A DNA stretch of 64,000 bases, taken from Paenibacillus sp. USDA918EY (GTDB taxonomy: Bacteria > Bacillota > Bacilli > Paenibacillales > Paenibacillaceae). Of this stretch, positions 37,093 through 47,004 are shown in pieces. The stretch lies in NCBI RefSeq assembly GCF_009870825.1, contig NZ_WTWY01000011.1, positions 62,001-126,000 of the forward strand, written 5' to 3'. The notes under the pieces were generated by a model, which was not told the origin of the DNA, did no database searches, and was given only the letters and a program-made list of their open reading frames with translations. Every line of letters begins with the position of its first letter. Position 1 is the stretch's first letter. The position numbers were made by a program, and so were the translations under genes.

Positions 37093-39204
37093 TTGCGTTT
37101 TTTCAGTTCCGGAAAATCGCCGGAGGAGATGGAAGCTGAAAGCAAACAAAGCTTGAATTTGCGCATCAACATGTTTTTTTTCAGCACGTTCATCATTTTT
37201 TGCGTCGTCATCGTCCGGCTGGCCGTCATTCAATTCGTGGAAGCGCCGACGTTGACCGAAAAAGAAGCGAACCAAAACACGAAAAACATTCCGCTTCCGC
37301 CGGACCGGGGGAACATCCGCGATGTCTCCGGGGTCAAGCTGGCTTATTCCAAGCCGGTTCAATCACTGTATATTACGCTGATGAAGGATTACAACAACAA
37401 CACGGACAAAGGGAAGAAAAACCGCCCGGAAATCGAGGATATCGCCAAACGGATGGCGGCGGCGTTCAAGCAGTTCGGAAATCCCGGCGACAAGCCGATG
37501 ACCGCGGGGGACGTGATCGAGGCGATGGACCTCGAATCCAAACGGGACAGCGGCTATACGCCGCGGCGCATTAAAATGGACCTCAATAAAAAAGAGATTC
37601 AATATTTTATGGAGCATAAATCGGAGTTTCCGGGCATCGAAATCATCGAAGAAACGATGCGCCTGTACGATCCGGATACGGTGGCCGTGCAAACCGTGGG
37701 TTACGTCAAATCGTTCAAGCGGACGGAAAGCCTGAAGGCCTATGATAAAGCGCGGCAGGAGAGCAAGGACGGCACGAAGCCGGACGAAACGTATACGAAG
37801 GATGAGCTTGTCGGCTTCGACGGCATCGAGTTTTCCTTTCAGGACGAGTTGAGAGGGAAAAACGGCTACAAGGTGGTGTCGGTCAGCTCCGCCAACATTC
37901 CGGAAGAGGTGGTCGACATCGTGCCGCCGGTCAAAGGAAACGACGTGTGGCTAACGATTAATAAAGAGGTTCAGCTGAAAACGGAACAGGCGATCAAGGA
38001 CCAGCTGGAATGGCTGCATACCCATCCGGTGTCCGGCAAAACGCATCCCGAAGCCGTGACCGGCTATGCGGTGGCCATGGAGGTCGACACCGGCAACGTT
38101 GTGGCGATGGCCAGCATTCCCGATTACGACACGAATATATGGAAAACCGGGGCGGCATCTACTGCGGACTTTAATAAATTGAACAATAATTATCAAAATG
38201 GGGCCATTACTCCGCTGGACTCCGGTAAGTCGAAGCATAAATTCGATTCGGCCGTGCTTCTCGGTTCCACCATCAAACCGCTGAGCGTGCTGGTCGGGTT
38301 AAACGAAAAGCTGTTTACCACGACGACCCCTTACAACGACACGGGAGAAGCCTTTTTCGGGAAAGAGGGCCACCAGGCGCGGGTGCAAAATTCCCAAGGG
38401 CATGCCTACGGCTATTTGCGTACGCCTGCCGAAGCCATCGAGCATTCCTCCAACGTGTTTATGGTCGATATGGTGGGCAATGCCCTGTATAAAAAATACG
38501 GCAAAAAAGGCATCGACGTATGGAACAGGTATATGGAGGATTTCGGGCTGGGCGTCGCGACGGGCATCGATCTACCCAAAGAATATTTGGGAAAAAAAGA
38601 ATACGGCACTTCGGAAAACGTCCCCATCAAGACCGTCGGCAGCGCCCAAGCCGCGCTTGTCTATGCCTCCTTCGGTCAAGGCGGCAAATATACGCCGCTG
38701 CAGCTGGCGCAATATACCGTGATGCTGGCGAACGAGGGGGAGCGCATCAAGCCGCAAATCGTCAGCAAAATTACGGACGCAAACGGCAAAGTCGTGAAAC
38801 AGAGCAAACGCGAAGTGCTTAGTCGGGTGCAGTTCAATCCTTCGTATTGGAAGCTGGTCCGCAGAGGGATGAACACGAACGTCAGCGAAGCTTTTGCCGG
38901 ATTCCCGTACGATTTTGCCCGAAAAACCGGCACCTCGCAGCAGGATTCGAAAGACGGGCTTTTAGACAACGGGGTGTTTATCGCCTATGCCCCGCGCAAC
39001 AATCCGAAGCTGGCGGTAGCGGTCGTCGTTCCGGAGGGCGGATTCGGCTCGCAAAGCGCCGCGCCGATCGCCCGCAAAATATTCGATGCGTATGACGAGG
39101 AGTACGGCCTCGACGGCGTGCCGAAAAAGCAGCTCAAAAACCAGGCGGGCACGGATTCCGCGGATAACGCGGGTATTGGGCAAAATAACAAAAAACAGCA
39201 ATGA
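37093..39204 (+). CDS. Class B penicillin-binding protein (PBP2/PbpA-like), paralogue 1
   Basis: This 703-residue transpeptidase starts at TTG 37093 after GGAGGGAG. It has an N-terminal anchor (about residues 27-47), a dimerisation domain (about 65-280) and a transpeptidase domain. The catalytic Ser392 is in STIK with Lys395; the second motif is Ser453-x-Asn as SSN (452-454), and the third is KTG at 611-613. Enzymes of this type cross-link peptidoglycan during elongation or sporulation. A close paralogue follows in tandem 290 nt downstream. The C-terminal tail (about 680-703) is low-complexity and Asn/Gln-rich. Confidence 0.94.
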   Translation: MRFFSSGKSPEEMEAESKQSLNLRINMFFFSTFIIFCVVIVRLAVIQFVEAPTLTEKEANQNTKNIPLPPDRGNIRDVSGVKLAYSKPVQSLYITLMKDYNNNTDKGKKNRPEIEDIAKRMAAAFKQFGNPGDKPMTAGDVIEAMDLESKRDSGYTPRRIKMDLNKKEIQYFMEHKSEFPGIEIIEETMRLYDPDTVAVQTVGYVKSFKRTESLKAYDKARQESKDGTKPDETYTKDELVGFDGIEFSFQDELRGKNGYKVVSVSSANIPEEVVDIVPPVKGNDVWLTINKEVQLKTEQAIKDQLEWLHTHPVSGKTHPEAVTGYAVAMEVDTGNVVAMASIPDYDTNIWKTGAASTADFNKLNNNYQNGAITPLDSGKSKHKFDSAVLLGSTIKPLSVLVGLNEKLFTTTTPYNDTGEAFFGKEGHQARVQNSQGHAYGYLRTPAEAIEHSSNVFMVDMVGNALYKKYGKKGIDVWNRYMEDFGLGVATGIDLPKEYLGKKEYGTSENVPIKTVGSAQAALVYASFGQGGKYTPLQLAQYTVMLANEGERIKPQIVSKITDANGKVVKQSKREVLSRVQFNPSYWKLVRRGMNTNVSEAFAGFPYDFARKTGTSQQDSKDGLLDNGVFIAYAPRNNPKLAVAVVVPEGGFGSQSAAPIARKIFDAYDEEYGLDGVPKKQLKNQAGTDSADNAGIGQNNKKQQ

Positions 39205-39216
39205 GCCCGAAAGAAC

Positions 39217-39253
39217 GGCAGCTTGGATGAAAACTCCAGGCTGCTTTTTTTTT
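39217..39253 (+). terminator. Terminator between the two PBP genes
   Basis: GCAGC-x-TGGA pairs with TCCA-x-GCTGC, followed by nine T. The second PBP therefore has its own promoter. Confidence 0.85.
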
Positions 39254-39491
39254 CGTAAAGGCGCACTTGATCCCAAAAAGCAACCCTTGCTGGATAAGCA
39301 AGCCGGCTTCGAATCGTCCATTTCCGCCCTTTGGAAGACGCCGTGTCGCCTGACGTACCGGCCCGTTTCTGTCGAACGATAGGGAAAGATGCCGAGCACC
39401 CTCGAACTGTGCTAAAATATGAAATGTCATTTTCATAGAAGGACGTTTCGAAGTCCGTACCGATCATGTTTTAGAGAGAGGAGGGAGGCCG

Positions 39492-41558
39492 GTGACCGAA
39501 TTTGCACCGGACAATCCGGAACAGGAGGAGACAAAAAAGAAAGGGAATTTGAACTTAAGGATCAACCTGTTTTTCTTCAGCACGTTTATCATTTTTTGCG
39601 TCATCATCATCAGGCTTGCCATCCTGCAGTTCGTCGAAGGGCCGACGTTGACGGAGAAGGAGTCCAGCAACATCGTCAAGGACGTACCGCTTCCGCCGAT
39701 CCGGGGCACCATTTACGATGCGGCAGGCGTGCCGCTGGCCTACTCGACCCCGACGCAGTCGCTTTATATTACGCTGATGAAGGATTACAGCCAAAAGAAC
39801 GGCAGCAAAAACCGTCCCGAAGCGGAGCAGCTTGCGCAGCGCCTTTTGGACGTATTCGATAAATACGGCGATTCCGACAAAAAGATGACCAAGCAGGAGA
39901 TCATCGAAGCGATGGACCTCGATTACAAAAAGTATGCGGGGTATTCGCCGCGCCGGATCAAAATGGATTTGAGCCAAAAGGAAATCGCCTACTTCAGCGA
40001 ACATAAATCCGAATTTCCGGGGATTTCGATCGAGGAAGAAAGCGTCCGCCACTACGACCCGGACACGGTTGCGGTTCAAACCGTCGGATACATTCGTACG
40101 TTCAGCGGTTCGAAAACCTTGAGCAAGTACAAGGGGATCGACGAAGAGCAGCGCAGCGGCGACGTTACGACCGATCCGGGCCTGATTTATACGGAGCCCG
40201 AATTCGTCGGCTTCGACGGGCTGGAGCTGATGTACCAGGACGAGCTCCGCGGCAAAAACGGCTACAAAAAAGTGCCGATCAATCCGCGCAACATGCCGGA
40301 AGGCGTCGACGAAGTCGTTCCGCCGGTCAAAGGGAACAACGTTTACAGCACGATCAACAAGCAGGTCCAGCTTGCCACGGAGCAGGCGATCATGGATCAG
40401 TTGAGCTGGCTGCATACCCATCCGGTTTCCGGAAGAACCCATCCGGATGCGACGACAGGATTTGCCGTCGCAATGGAAGTGAAGACGGGGAACGTCGTCG
40501 CCATGGCAAGCATGCCGGATTACGATCCAAACATCTGGCAGACGGGAAGCGTTTCGCCGGATAATTGGAAGAGAATCCAAAACATTTACCAGAACGGCAC
40601 GATCCGTTCGTTTAACCCGGGAAAAAAGGGCGACCATCCGGAATCGGTCGTCCTGCTCGGTTCGACCCAGAAGCCGCTCAGCGTGCTGCTTGGCTTGAAC
40701 GAGGGTTTGATTACGACCAATACGTATTACCAGGATAAAGGCGCGGCCTACTTCGGCAAGGAAGGCCATCAGACGCGCGTGCAAAACGCCGGAGGCCACG
40801 TGTACGGCGGGATGGACCCGGCGCGTGCGATCGAAAAGTCCTCCAACGCCTTTATGGTCGATATGATCGGCAAAAGGCTTTACGACAAATACAAGGACAA
40901 GAGTATCGGAGTTTGGGACGAGTATATGACCAAATTCGGGCTTGGCGTCCTGACGGGGAGCGGCTTGCCGGGCGAATGGAAAGGACGCAAGGAGTATACG
41001 AACGTCAAACAGGCGGGAAGTACCCAGTCCGCGATGGCGTATGCGTCGTTCGGGCAGCAGGGGAAATATACGACCTTGCAGCTGGCGCAATACACGGTCA
41101 TGCTGGCGAACGAAGGCAAACGGCTGAAACCGCAGCTGGTCAGCAAAATTACCGACGAGAAGGGCAATGTCGTCAAAACCTTCAAGCCCGAAGTGCTGAA
41201 TACGGTAAACTTCCCGAAATCCTACTGGAATGAAATCCGCCGCGGCATGAAGAGTGACGTCTCTTCTTTTGGCGATTTCCCTTACGCGTTTGCGCGCAAA
41301 ACGGGTACCTCGACGCAGCAGGTCGGACACAAGCTCGTCGATAACGGCGTATTTATCGCTTATGCACCACGCGATAACCCGGTTTTGGCGGTCGCCGTCA
41401 TGATTCCGGAAGGCGGCTTCGGCTCGCAAAGCGCCGCGCCGATCGCACGGAAAATATTCGACGCGTACGACCAGGTTTACGGCCTCGACGGCGTGCCGAA
41501 AGGAAATGCCAACAACCAGTCGGCAAACGGAACGACGGGAACGAACGGCAGCAACTGA
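39492..41558 (+). CDS. Class B penicillin-binding protein (PBP2/PbpA-like), paralogue 2
   Basis: This 688-residue transpeptidase starts at GTG 39492 after GGAGGGAGG. The layout is the same as the upstream gene: anchor (about 26-46), dimerisation domain, transpeptidase with Ser391 in STQK and Lys394, SSN (450-452), and KTG near residue 607. The two proteins align along their whole length with near-identical blocks (for example RGKNGYK, HTHPVSG, FGSQSAAPIARKIFDAYD). This is a tandem duplication that has kept both active sites. Different promoters suggest different timing or stress responses. Confidence 0.94.
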   Translation: MTEFAPDNPEQEETKKKGNLNLRINLFFFSTFIIFCVIIIRLAILQFVEGPTLTEKESSNIVKDVPLPPIRGTIYDAAGVPLAYSTPTQSLYITLMKDYSQKNGSKNRPEAEQLAQRLLDVFDKYGDSDKKMTKQEIIEAMDLDYKKYAGYSPRRIKMDLSQKEIAYFSEHKSEFPGISIEEESVRHYDPDTVAVQTVGYIRTFSGSKTLSKYKGIDEEQRSGDVTTDPGLIYTEPEFVGFDGLELMYQDELRGKNGYKKVPINPRNMPEGVDEVVPPVKGNNVYSTINKQVQLATEQAIMDQLSWLHTHPVSGRTHPDATTGFAVAMEVKTGNVVAMASMPDYDPNIWQTGSVSPDNWKRIQNIYQNGTIRSFNPGKKGDHPESVVLLGSTQKPLSVLLGLNEGLITTNTYYQDKGAAYFGKEGHQTRVQNAGGHVYGGMDPARAIEKSSNAFMVDMIGKRLYDKYKDKSIGVWDEYMTKFGLGVLTGSGLPGEWKGRKEYTNVKQAGSTQSAMAYASFGQQGKYTTLQLAQYTVMLANEGKRLKPQLVSKITDEKGNVVKTFKPEVLNTVNFPKSYWNEIRRGMKSDVSSFGDFPYAFARKTGTSTQQVGHKLVDNGVFIAYAPRDNPVLAVAVMIPEGGFGSQSAAPIARKIFDAYDQVYGLDGVPKGNANNQSANGTTGTNGSN

Positions 41559-41604
41559 TTCGCGGTTCCGATCTTTATGCAATCATCGTAACATTGATCT
41601 CTTT

Positions 41605-41641
41605 TAAGGACAGGTTCGGGGCAGCCCGGGCCTGTCCTTTT
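41605..41641 (+). terminator. Terminator of the second PBP gene
   Basis: AAGGACAGG (41606-41614) pairs with CCTGTCCTTTT (41631-41641); the loop is GC-rich. Confidence 0.82.
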
Positions 41642-41800
41642 ACGTGCCTGGCCCGCGCAGCCCTTCGACCGGCACTACAACAGAGCCTGAAGCACCCGGA
41701 TAGGCGGTCCAAAAAACTCTTTTGTGGCCCTCCGCTGCTTTATGGTAAAATGTCCGTATGTGTGTGAATCGTGAAAATGCGTACAAGAAGGAGGAGCGAT

Positions 41801-42544
41801 ATGGACACGAAATATAAGATGCTTGCGCTCGATATGGACGGGACGCTGTTGACAAGCAATCAGACCATTTCCCCGGACACGTCCAAATGGATTCAGCGGG
41901 CGAAAGACGAAGGGGTTCACGTATGCCTTTCCACGGGAAGAGGCTTCGAAAGCGCGCTTCCGTACGGCGAGGAGCTGGGGCTTTCGACGCCCATGATCAC
42001 GGTTAACGGCAGCGAAGTTTGGCGCGCCCCGCATGAGCTGCACCAGCGCTCGCTGATGGATCCGCAGCTTATTTCCGACATGCGCGCCATCGCGCTTGCC
42101 GAGGATTGCTGGTATTGGGCTTACTCCGTGGACAAAGTCTATAACAAAGACGTCTGGACGGATTCCATCGAAGAAAAGGAATGGCTCAAATTCGGCTTCC
42201 ATACGGAGGACGACGAAGCGCGGCACCGGATTTTGATGCAGCTGCAGGAAATGGGCGGCCTGGAAATCACGAACTCATCCCCCCATAATCTCGAAATAAA
42301 CCCGCAGGGGATCAACAAAGCTTCGGGGATTCGAACCGTATGCGGTCTGCTGGGCCTGGAGATGAACGAAGTGATCGCCGTCGGGGACAGCATGAACGAT
42401 CTGGCCGCGATTCAGGCGGCAGGCGTTGGCGTCGCCATGGGAAATGCCCAGGAGGTCGTCCGGGAAGCCGCCGATTATGTCACGTCAAGCAATGATCGGG
42501 ACGGCATTGCGGAAGTAATCCGGAAATTTATCTTTCAAATGTAA
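41801..42544 (+). CDS. Cof-type HAD-family phosphatase
   Basis: This 247-residue HAD hydrolase (class IIB, Cof subfamily) starts at ATG 41801 with GGAGGAG. Motif I is DMDGTLL (Asp nucleophile at residue 11), motif II is the Thr in LSTGRG, and motif III/IV is the Lys in NKASGI with GDSMNDLAAI. The cap domain sits between residues 85 and 185. Such enzymes dephosphorylate sugar phosphates, pyridoxal phosphate or flavin precursors; the substrate cannot be read here. It stands between the PBP pair and a DUF456 gene. Confidence 0.92.
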   Translation: MDTKYKMLALDMDGTLLTSNQTISPDTSKWIQRAKDEGVHVCLSTGRGFESALPYGEELGLSTPMITVNGSEVWRAPHELHQRSLMDPQLISDMRAIALAEDCWYWAYSVDKVYNKDVWTDSIEEKEWLKFGFHTEDDEARHRILMQLQEMGGLEITNSSPHNLEINPQGINKASGIRTVCGLLGLEMNEVIAVGDSMNDLAAIQAAGVGVAMGNAQEVVREAADYVTSSNDRDGIAEVIRKFIFQM

Positions 42545-42616
42545 CCATATATATTGTACCCGGGAGCGGCCGGAATCGAATTTTGCAAAATCCTGACTTA
42601 AAAAGGAGATCAAGTT

Positions 42617-43102
42617 ATGGCTGTACTCGGATGGATTCTCATCATCGCGTTGTTCGCCGTCGGGATGGCCGGGACGATCGTTCCCGTGCTGCCCGGCGCG
42701 ATCGCCATTTTCGCAGCCTTTTTCGTTTACGGATGGTTTTTTACGTTCGGGCATTTTGGCGCGTGGTTCTGGATTATCGAAACGCTGATTATCGTCGTGC
42801 TGTTTGTCGCCGACTATGCCGTTGGCGCCTGGGGGACGAAAAAATACGGGGGCGGGAAGCTGTCCGTTATTCTAAGCACGATCGGCGCCATCATCGGACC
42901 GTTTGTCATTCCGGCGTTCGGCCTTGTCATCGGGCCGTTTCTCGGCGCGTTCGTAGGCGAGCTGATCGACGGATCTTCGGTATCGAAATCGGCCAAGGTC
43001 GGGTTCGGCACGCTGGTGGGGCTGTTCAGCAGCATGGTCATGAAAATCATTTTGCAGATCGTCATGATCATCGTGTTTTTCATTTGGATTGCGTGGAACT
43101 AA
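42617..43102 (+). CDS. DUF456-family membrane protein
   Basis: This 161-residue protein has about five helices and the DUF456 pattern: a first helix pair with GTIVPVLPGA, then GGGKLSVILSTIGAIIGPFVIPAFGLVIGPFLGAFVGEL (a glycine-rich re-entrant-like segment), then a C-terminal helix. The family is widespread and uncharacterised. It lies downstream of one copy of the recurrent TTTTGCAAAATCC element, 24 nt from the start. It is followed by the flippase gene. Confidence 0.85.
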   Translation: MAVLGWILIIALFAVGMAGTIVPVLPGAIAIFAAFFVYGWFFTFGHFGAWFWIIETLIIVVLFVADYAVGAWGTKKYGGGKLSVILSTIGAIIGPFVIPAFGLVIGPFLGAFVGELIDGSSVSKSAKVGFGTLVGLFSSMVMKIILQIVMIIVFFIWIAWN

Positions 43103-43227
43103 AACCGGAAGCGAACGGTTTCGTTCGCCGAGAGTCCGATCATGCCTAATTTACACCGGGATATGGCGAATCCCGTTACATCTGCTCCATGGGGAATGCT
43201 CGCTGGGGGAAAGAAGGGGAAAGAAGT

Positions 43228-44868
43228 TTGGCTAAAAAGGAATCGTTTATCAAAGGTACGCTGATCCTTGCCGCCGCCGCGTTGGTGGCGAGGGTATTGG
43301 GGCTTGTGCAAAGGGTGCCCCTGGATCATCTGTTTGACGATGTCGGCAAAGCATCATTTACCATTGCGAACAACGTCTATCTGATGCTGCTCACCGTGGC
43401 GACGGCGGGAATTCCGAGCACGTTGAGCAAAATGGTGTCGGAACGTTACGCCTTGAAACGGCCGGGCGAAGCCCGCCAGGTATACCATGCCGCGCTGCTC
43501 TTCGCAGGTTTCGCCGGCGTGATCATAACGGTGCTGCTTTACATTTTAGCTCCGTATTACGCAACGTACGTATCCAAAGTGCCGGATGCGGCGCTGTCGA
43601 TCCGCGCTCTTGCGCCTGCGCTGCTTTTGTTTCCGGCCATCGCCATGATGCGCGGCTATTTTCAGGGGCGGAACAATATGACCGCAGGGGGCATCTCGCA
43701 GATCGTCGAGCAGTTTGCCCGCGTCGGCGCAGCGATCATCATCGCCTATATTTTGCTGAAATCGGGTTACGACGGAAGTTGGGTGGCCGCAGGGGCCTCC
43801 TTCGGGGGCGTGCTCGGAAGCATCGGGGCGTTTGCCATCATGCTCTATTACACGGTAAAAACGCGCCAGCAGGACAAAGCGCTTATGCTTCAGGAGGGCG
43901 ACGGCGTCAAGCTGCCGCTGATGAGGATTTATAAAGATATTTTTACGTTATCCATTCCGATCGTTTTATCGTCGCTTACGGTGCCTGCCGTGAACTTCAT
44001 CGACTCGTCGATCGTGAACCCGCTCTTGATCGGGCAAATCGGGGAAGCCAAAGCGACGCAGGTGCTCGGGATTCTCGGGCAGCGCGCCCAAAGCATCGCC
44101 GGCATCCCGCCGATTTTGGCGATCGCGCTCAGCACGTCGCTGATTCCGGTCATCTCGGCGGCGTTCGCCCGGAAAGACCAGGAGCATCTGCAGCAGCAAA
44201 TGACGCTGGCACTGCGCATTTCCATTTTGACGGGAATGCCGATCGTCATCGCGCTTTGCGTTGCCGCCTATTCCATTAACGGGCTTCTTTTCAGCAGCCT
44301 TGACGGCAGCTGGATCATCATGCTGCTGACGTTCGGGACGATTTTCCAAATTACGATGATGACCACCAACTCGATCCTGCTTGGCGTCAACAAAGCGAAG
44401 CTGTCGATGGTCAACGTCATGATCGGGATCTTGGTGAAGCTGGCCGGAAGCTTCGCGCTTGCGTTCGTGTTCGGGATCTACGGCATCATCGCCGCCACCG
44501 GGCTTTGTTTCCTGGTGATTACGCTGCTCAACCTTCGTTATCTGAAAGTGATCGTGCCGTTCTCCATTCTCGGCAAACGTTGGACGGGCTTCCTGATCGC
44601 CGTCATCCTGACCGCCGCGGTCGGCTACGGCCTGAACGAAGCGGGAGTTCAGCTGACCCGCATCCTGCCGGACCGCCTGGCGTTTCTGATTACATGCATC
44701 ATCGTCGGGGGAGCGGTCGTCGTTTTATACCTCGTGCTGCTGATCATGCTCGGCGTGTTGCGCCAACACGAGCTGGCAAGCTATCCGCGCAAATTGCAGC
44801 GGCTGCTCCGGCCGCTGATGCGCCTGCAGCCCGCCAAGTACAAATCCGCCGATTCAGAGAGACAATAA
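43228..44868 (+). CDS. MurJ/SpoVB-type lipid flippase (YtgP-like)
   Basis: This 546-residue membrane protein of the MOP superfamily has about fourteen helices. It starts at TTG 43228 after GGGGAAAG. Motifs are LVARVLGLVQRVPLDHLFD, the first-helix arginines of MurJ, and PSTLSKMVSERYA in the first cytoplasmic loop. The Gram-positive YtgP/SpoVB branch flips lipid II or other undecaprenyl-linked precursors; YtgP is the vegetative MurJ and SpoVB works in spore cortex formation. Length and motifs suit either; YtgP is favoured by the PBP and envelope context. Confidence 0.88.
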   Translation: MAKKESFIKGTLILAAAALVARVLGLVQRVPLDHLFDDVGKASFTIANNVYLMLLTVATAGIPSTLSKMVSERYALKRPGEARQVYHAALLFAGFAGVIITVLLYILAPYYATYVSKVPDAALSIRALAPALLLFPAIAMMRGYFQGRNNMTAGGISQIVEQFARVGAAIIIAYILLKSGYDGSWVAAGASFGGVLGSIGAFAIMLYYTVKTRQQDKALMLQEGDGVKLPLMRIYKDIFTLSIPIVLSSLTVPAVNFIDSSIVNPLLIGQIGEAKATQVLGILGQRAQSIAGIPPILAIALSTSLIPVISAAFARKDQEHLQQQMTLALRISILTGMPIVIALCVAAYSINGLLFSSLDGSWIIMLLTFGTIFQITMMTTNSILLGVNKAKLSMVNVMIGILVKLAGSFALAFVFGIYGIIAATGLCFLVITLLNLRYLKVIVPFSILGKRWTGFLIAVILTAAVGYGLNEAGVQLTRILPDRLAFLITCIIVGGAVVVLYLVLLIMLGVLRQHELASYPRKLQRLLRPLMRLQPAKYKSADSERQ

Positions 44869-44893
44869 AAGCGGCGGAGTCCATGCGCCTCGG

Positions 44894-46303
44894 TTAAGGC
44901 TGCCGCGGAGCGGCGTCGGAAACCGCCGCATGGACCGCACGATTGGCATCATGCGTCAGCGCCGCCTTTTGAACGGCGAACCGGTGCGCATGGGACATTT
45001 CGATGAGCACCGGCCTTTTGGGCCGGTTCAGGTGATCGAGGGCGTCTTTCGTTTTGAACCAGTCGTAACGCGTGATCGGCTCGTAGGGCATATCCTGCCA
45101 TACCTCGTTCAGGGTCGGGCTATACAGCCGTTTGTCCGGGGGAAGCCATTCCCGTTTCAGCAGCTCTGCACTTTCCTCCGGAGAGTTCAGGGCTGTTTTT
45201 TTGTCGTTCGTGAACAGTCTTGGCCAATATTCCTGCCTGGAACCGAGGTGCTCCGTCCGGGCCGCAAACGCCTCGACCCCCGCGAGCACGTCCTTGTAAC
45301 CGAACAGCATGGCGTATAACGCTTTGCCGAATTCGATCCGTTCGCCAAGATCGGCAAAATGCTCCAAAACGAGGCCGACCATGCCGCGGCAGCCCGCTTC
45401 GCCGCCCTTTGCCGCCTCTTCCGTGCAAGACCCCGCGGGAGGGGGAACCGCCGCCGCATTCCCGTCGTCCGTACCCGCTTGGGATTCGCCCAGCAGCGGA
45501 AAAACGACCTGATTCATTTGAAAGAAGCTGTTCATCGCAAAAAAGGGATGATTCAAAACCCGTTTCTGAAAGTAACTGTTTTGGACAACCCTGCCTTCGA
45601 TGTAGTTTTGCTCGTTGATAATGAGGCCTACGGCCAAAAGCGCGCTGTCGCGCTCGATCCAAAACCGTTCCCAGATCGGGCGCATGAAAACCGAAACGCG
45701 GAATTCGGGCAGCAGGTAAAACAAGCTTCTCCCGAGCTTGCGGCTGTGGACGTACAGCAGCAGCTGCGGATAGGCATCAAGAAAGATAAGGGCGTTGCTG
45801 CGTTCGAGCATCTGGTAAATATCCTCTTGAAGCTGCGCCGGGACCACGTCCGAAAACAGCCCGCCCTTCAGATCGGTCATATTCCACCCGGCATTGCGGG
45901 ATACCATGTGGGCAAGGAAAGACCAATGCAGTTCCGGATTGTCCCTGTAGCAATCGTAATACGCCTTCGTCCGGGTAATGTTGCTGAGGCTTGCTTCGAG
46001 GGCGGCTTCCCGGATCGTCCGGACGATTTCCCGGTCTTCCGGCGATAGCGGGACAGGCCCTTCTTCCTTCCCGAAAGCGCCGCCGTGCATCCGGTTCCGG
46101 TCCGCGAGCAGCCGCTTGAGCTGATCGCGGATGCTGTGGGCCGCCGACTCCCGCCAGCCAAGCGGTCTGCGTTCTTTAATCAGATCCTGCGACGCCTTCC
46201 AGCAGACGTATTTGCCTTTTACCGCTTCGGCGGCCGTTTGCGGCAGCGTTTTGGCCAGGCGGATGAATCCGCGGAACGTATGCCCTTCCTCTTTTTCCGA
46301 CAC
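44894..46303 (-). CDS. DUF2515-family protein (YppC-like)
   Basis: This 469-residue soluble protein starts at GTG 46303, eight bases after AAAGGAGG. I assign it to DUF2515 (B. subtilis YppC) from NITRTKAYYDCYRDNPELHWSFLAHMVSRNAGWNMTDLKG and the later QNYIEGRVVQNSYFQKRVLNHPFF. The middle (about residues 255-300) is an Ala/Gly-rich insert with many small residues that looks like a linker. The function is unknown; no catalytic motif stands out. It ends close to the flippase stop in a tail-to-tail arrangement without a clear terminator. Confidence 0.82.
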   Translation of the reverse strand: MSEKEEGHTFRGFIRLAKTLPQTAAEAVKGKYVCWKASQDLIKERRPLGWRESAAHSIRDQLKRLLADRNRMHGGAFGKEEGPVPLSPEDREIVRTIREAALEASLSNITRTKAYYDCYRDNPELHWSFLAHMVSRNAGWNMTDLKGGLFSDVVPAQLQEDIYQMLERSNALIFLDAYPQLLLYVHSRKLGRSLFYLLPEFRVSVFMRPIWERFWIERDSALLAVGLIINEQNYIEGRVVQNSYFQKRVLNHPFFAMNSFFQMNQVVFPLLGESQAGTDDGNAAAVPPPAGSCTEEAAKGGEAGCRGMVGLVLEHFADLGERIEFGKALYAMLFGYKDVLAGVEAFAARTEHLGSRQEYWPRLFTNDKKTALNSPEESAELLKREWLPPDKRLYSPTLNEVWQDMPYEPITRYDWFKTKDALDHLNRPKRPVLIEMSHAHRFAVQKAALTHDANRAVHAAVSDAAPRQP

Positions 46304-46453
46304 GGTCGCATCCTCCTTTCTTCATGAAATGGGCTTATTTTCAGTATGGCTCAAAAATTTGACTTCCACTCCATATTTTGATTCACTAAGGGTAGGATTT
46401 TGCAAAATCCGGAAGAATAAACGAACCAACGTTCAGAGAGGACTGATTTATAG

Positions 46454-46798
46454 ATGCAAAAAATTACGTCCGAAGCCGAATTTCAAGTGGCCATCCAATC
46501 CCCGCGTTTGACGGTTGCCGTGTTCAAAGCCGATTGGTGCGTGGACTGCAAATTCATGGATCCGTTTATGCCCGACGTAGAGAAAAAATTCGAAGGCGAT
46601 ATAACGCTGGTCGAAGTGGATGTCGATAAAGTCGAAGACGTCAGCCAAGAGCTGAACATTCTCGGCATTCCGAGCTTCGTCGCGTTCACCGACGGCCGCG
46701 AGCTCGTGCGCCTTGTCAACAAGCTGCGCAAATCCCGCGAGGAAATCGAAGGTTTCCTGCAGCGGGCGCTGGACGTATACCGCACGATCCATAAGTAA
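46454..46798 (+). CDS. Thioredoxin-family protein
   Basis: This 114-residue single-domain thioredoxin fold protein has the redox motif Cys29-Val-Asp-Cys32 in ADWCVDCKFM, so the residues between the cysteines differ from the GP of classical Trx. The cis-proline is in LGIPSFVAF (about residue 76). Such variants occur in YtpP/YdbP-type thioredoxin-like proteins. The start is ATG 46454 behind AGAGAGGAC. The perfect palindrome GGATTTTGCAAAATCC lies at 46395-46410, 44 nt upstream of the start. It ends at a strong terminator. Confidence 0.9.
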   Translation: MQKITSEAEFQVAIQSPRLTVAVFKADWCVDCKFMDPFMPDVEKKFEGDITLVEVDVDKVEDVSQELNILGIPSFVAFTDGRELVRLVNKLRKSREEIEGFLQRALDVYRTIHK

Positions 46799-46809
46799 CC
46801 TCGTCCACG

Positions 46810-46850
46810 GCACCGCTTTTGCCCTTTAAGCAGAAGCGGTGCAGATTTTT
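46810..46850 (+). terminator. Terminator of the thioredoxin-like gene
   Basis: GCACCGCTT (46810-46818) pairs with AAGCGGTGC (46834-46842), then ATTTTT. Confidence 0.85.
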
Positions 46851-47004
46851 CTGGAGCGCGCCCGGAATACGATTACTTTTGCGTTTTGTCACAAAATGGC
46901 TATATTTCGCGTCGCTTTATCAGGTATAATAGACGAGATTGGTAATATACGGGCGCTTCAGAAACAAGATGGAGCGTTTTTACTTTGATCTGCAGGTGAG
47001 AATT

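Noticed and set aside
39555-41582. 675-codon minus-strand frame opposite the second PBP gene
   Set aside because: It is a GC-frame artefact of the PBP gene; no start with a ribosome site and no domain.
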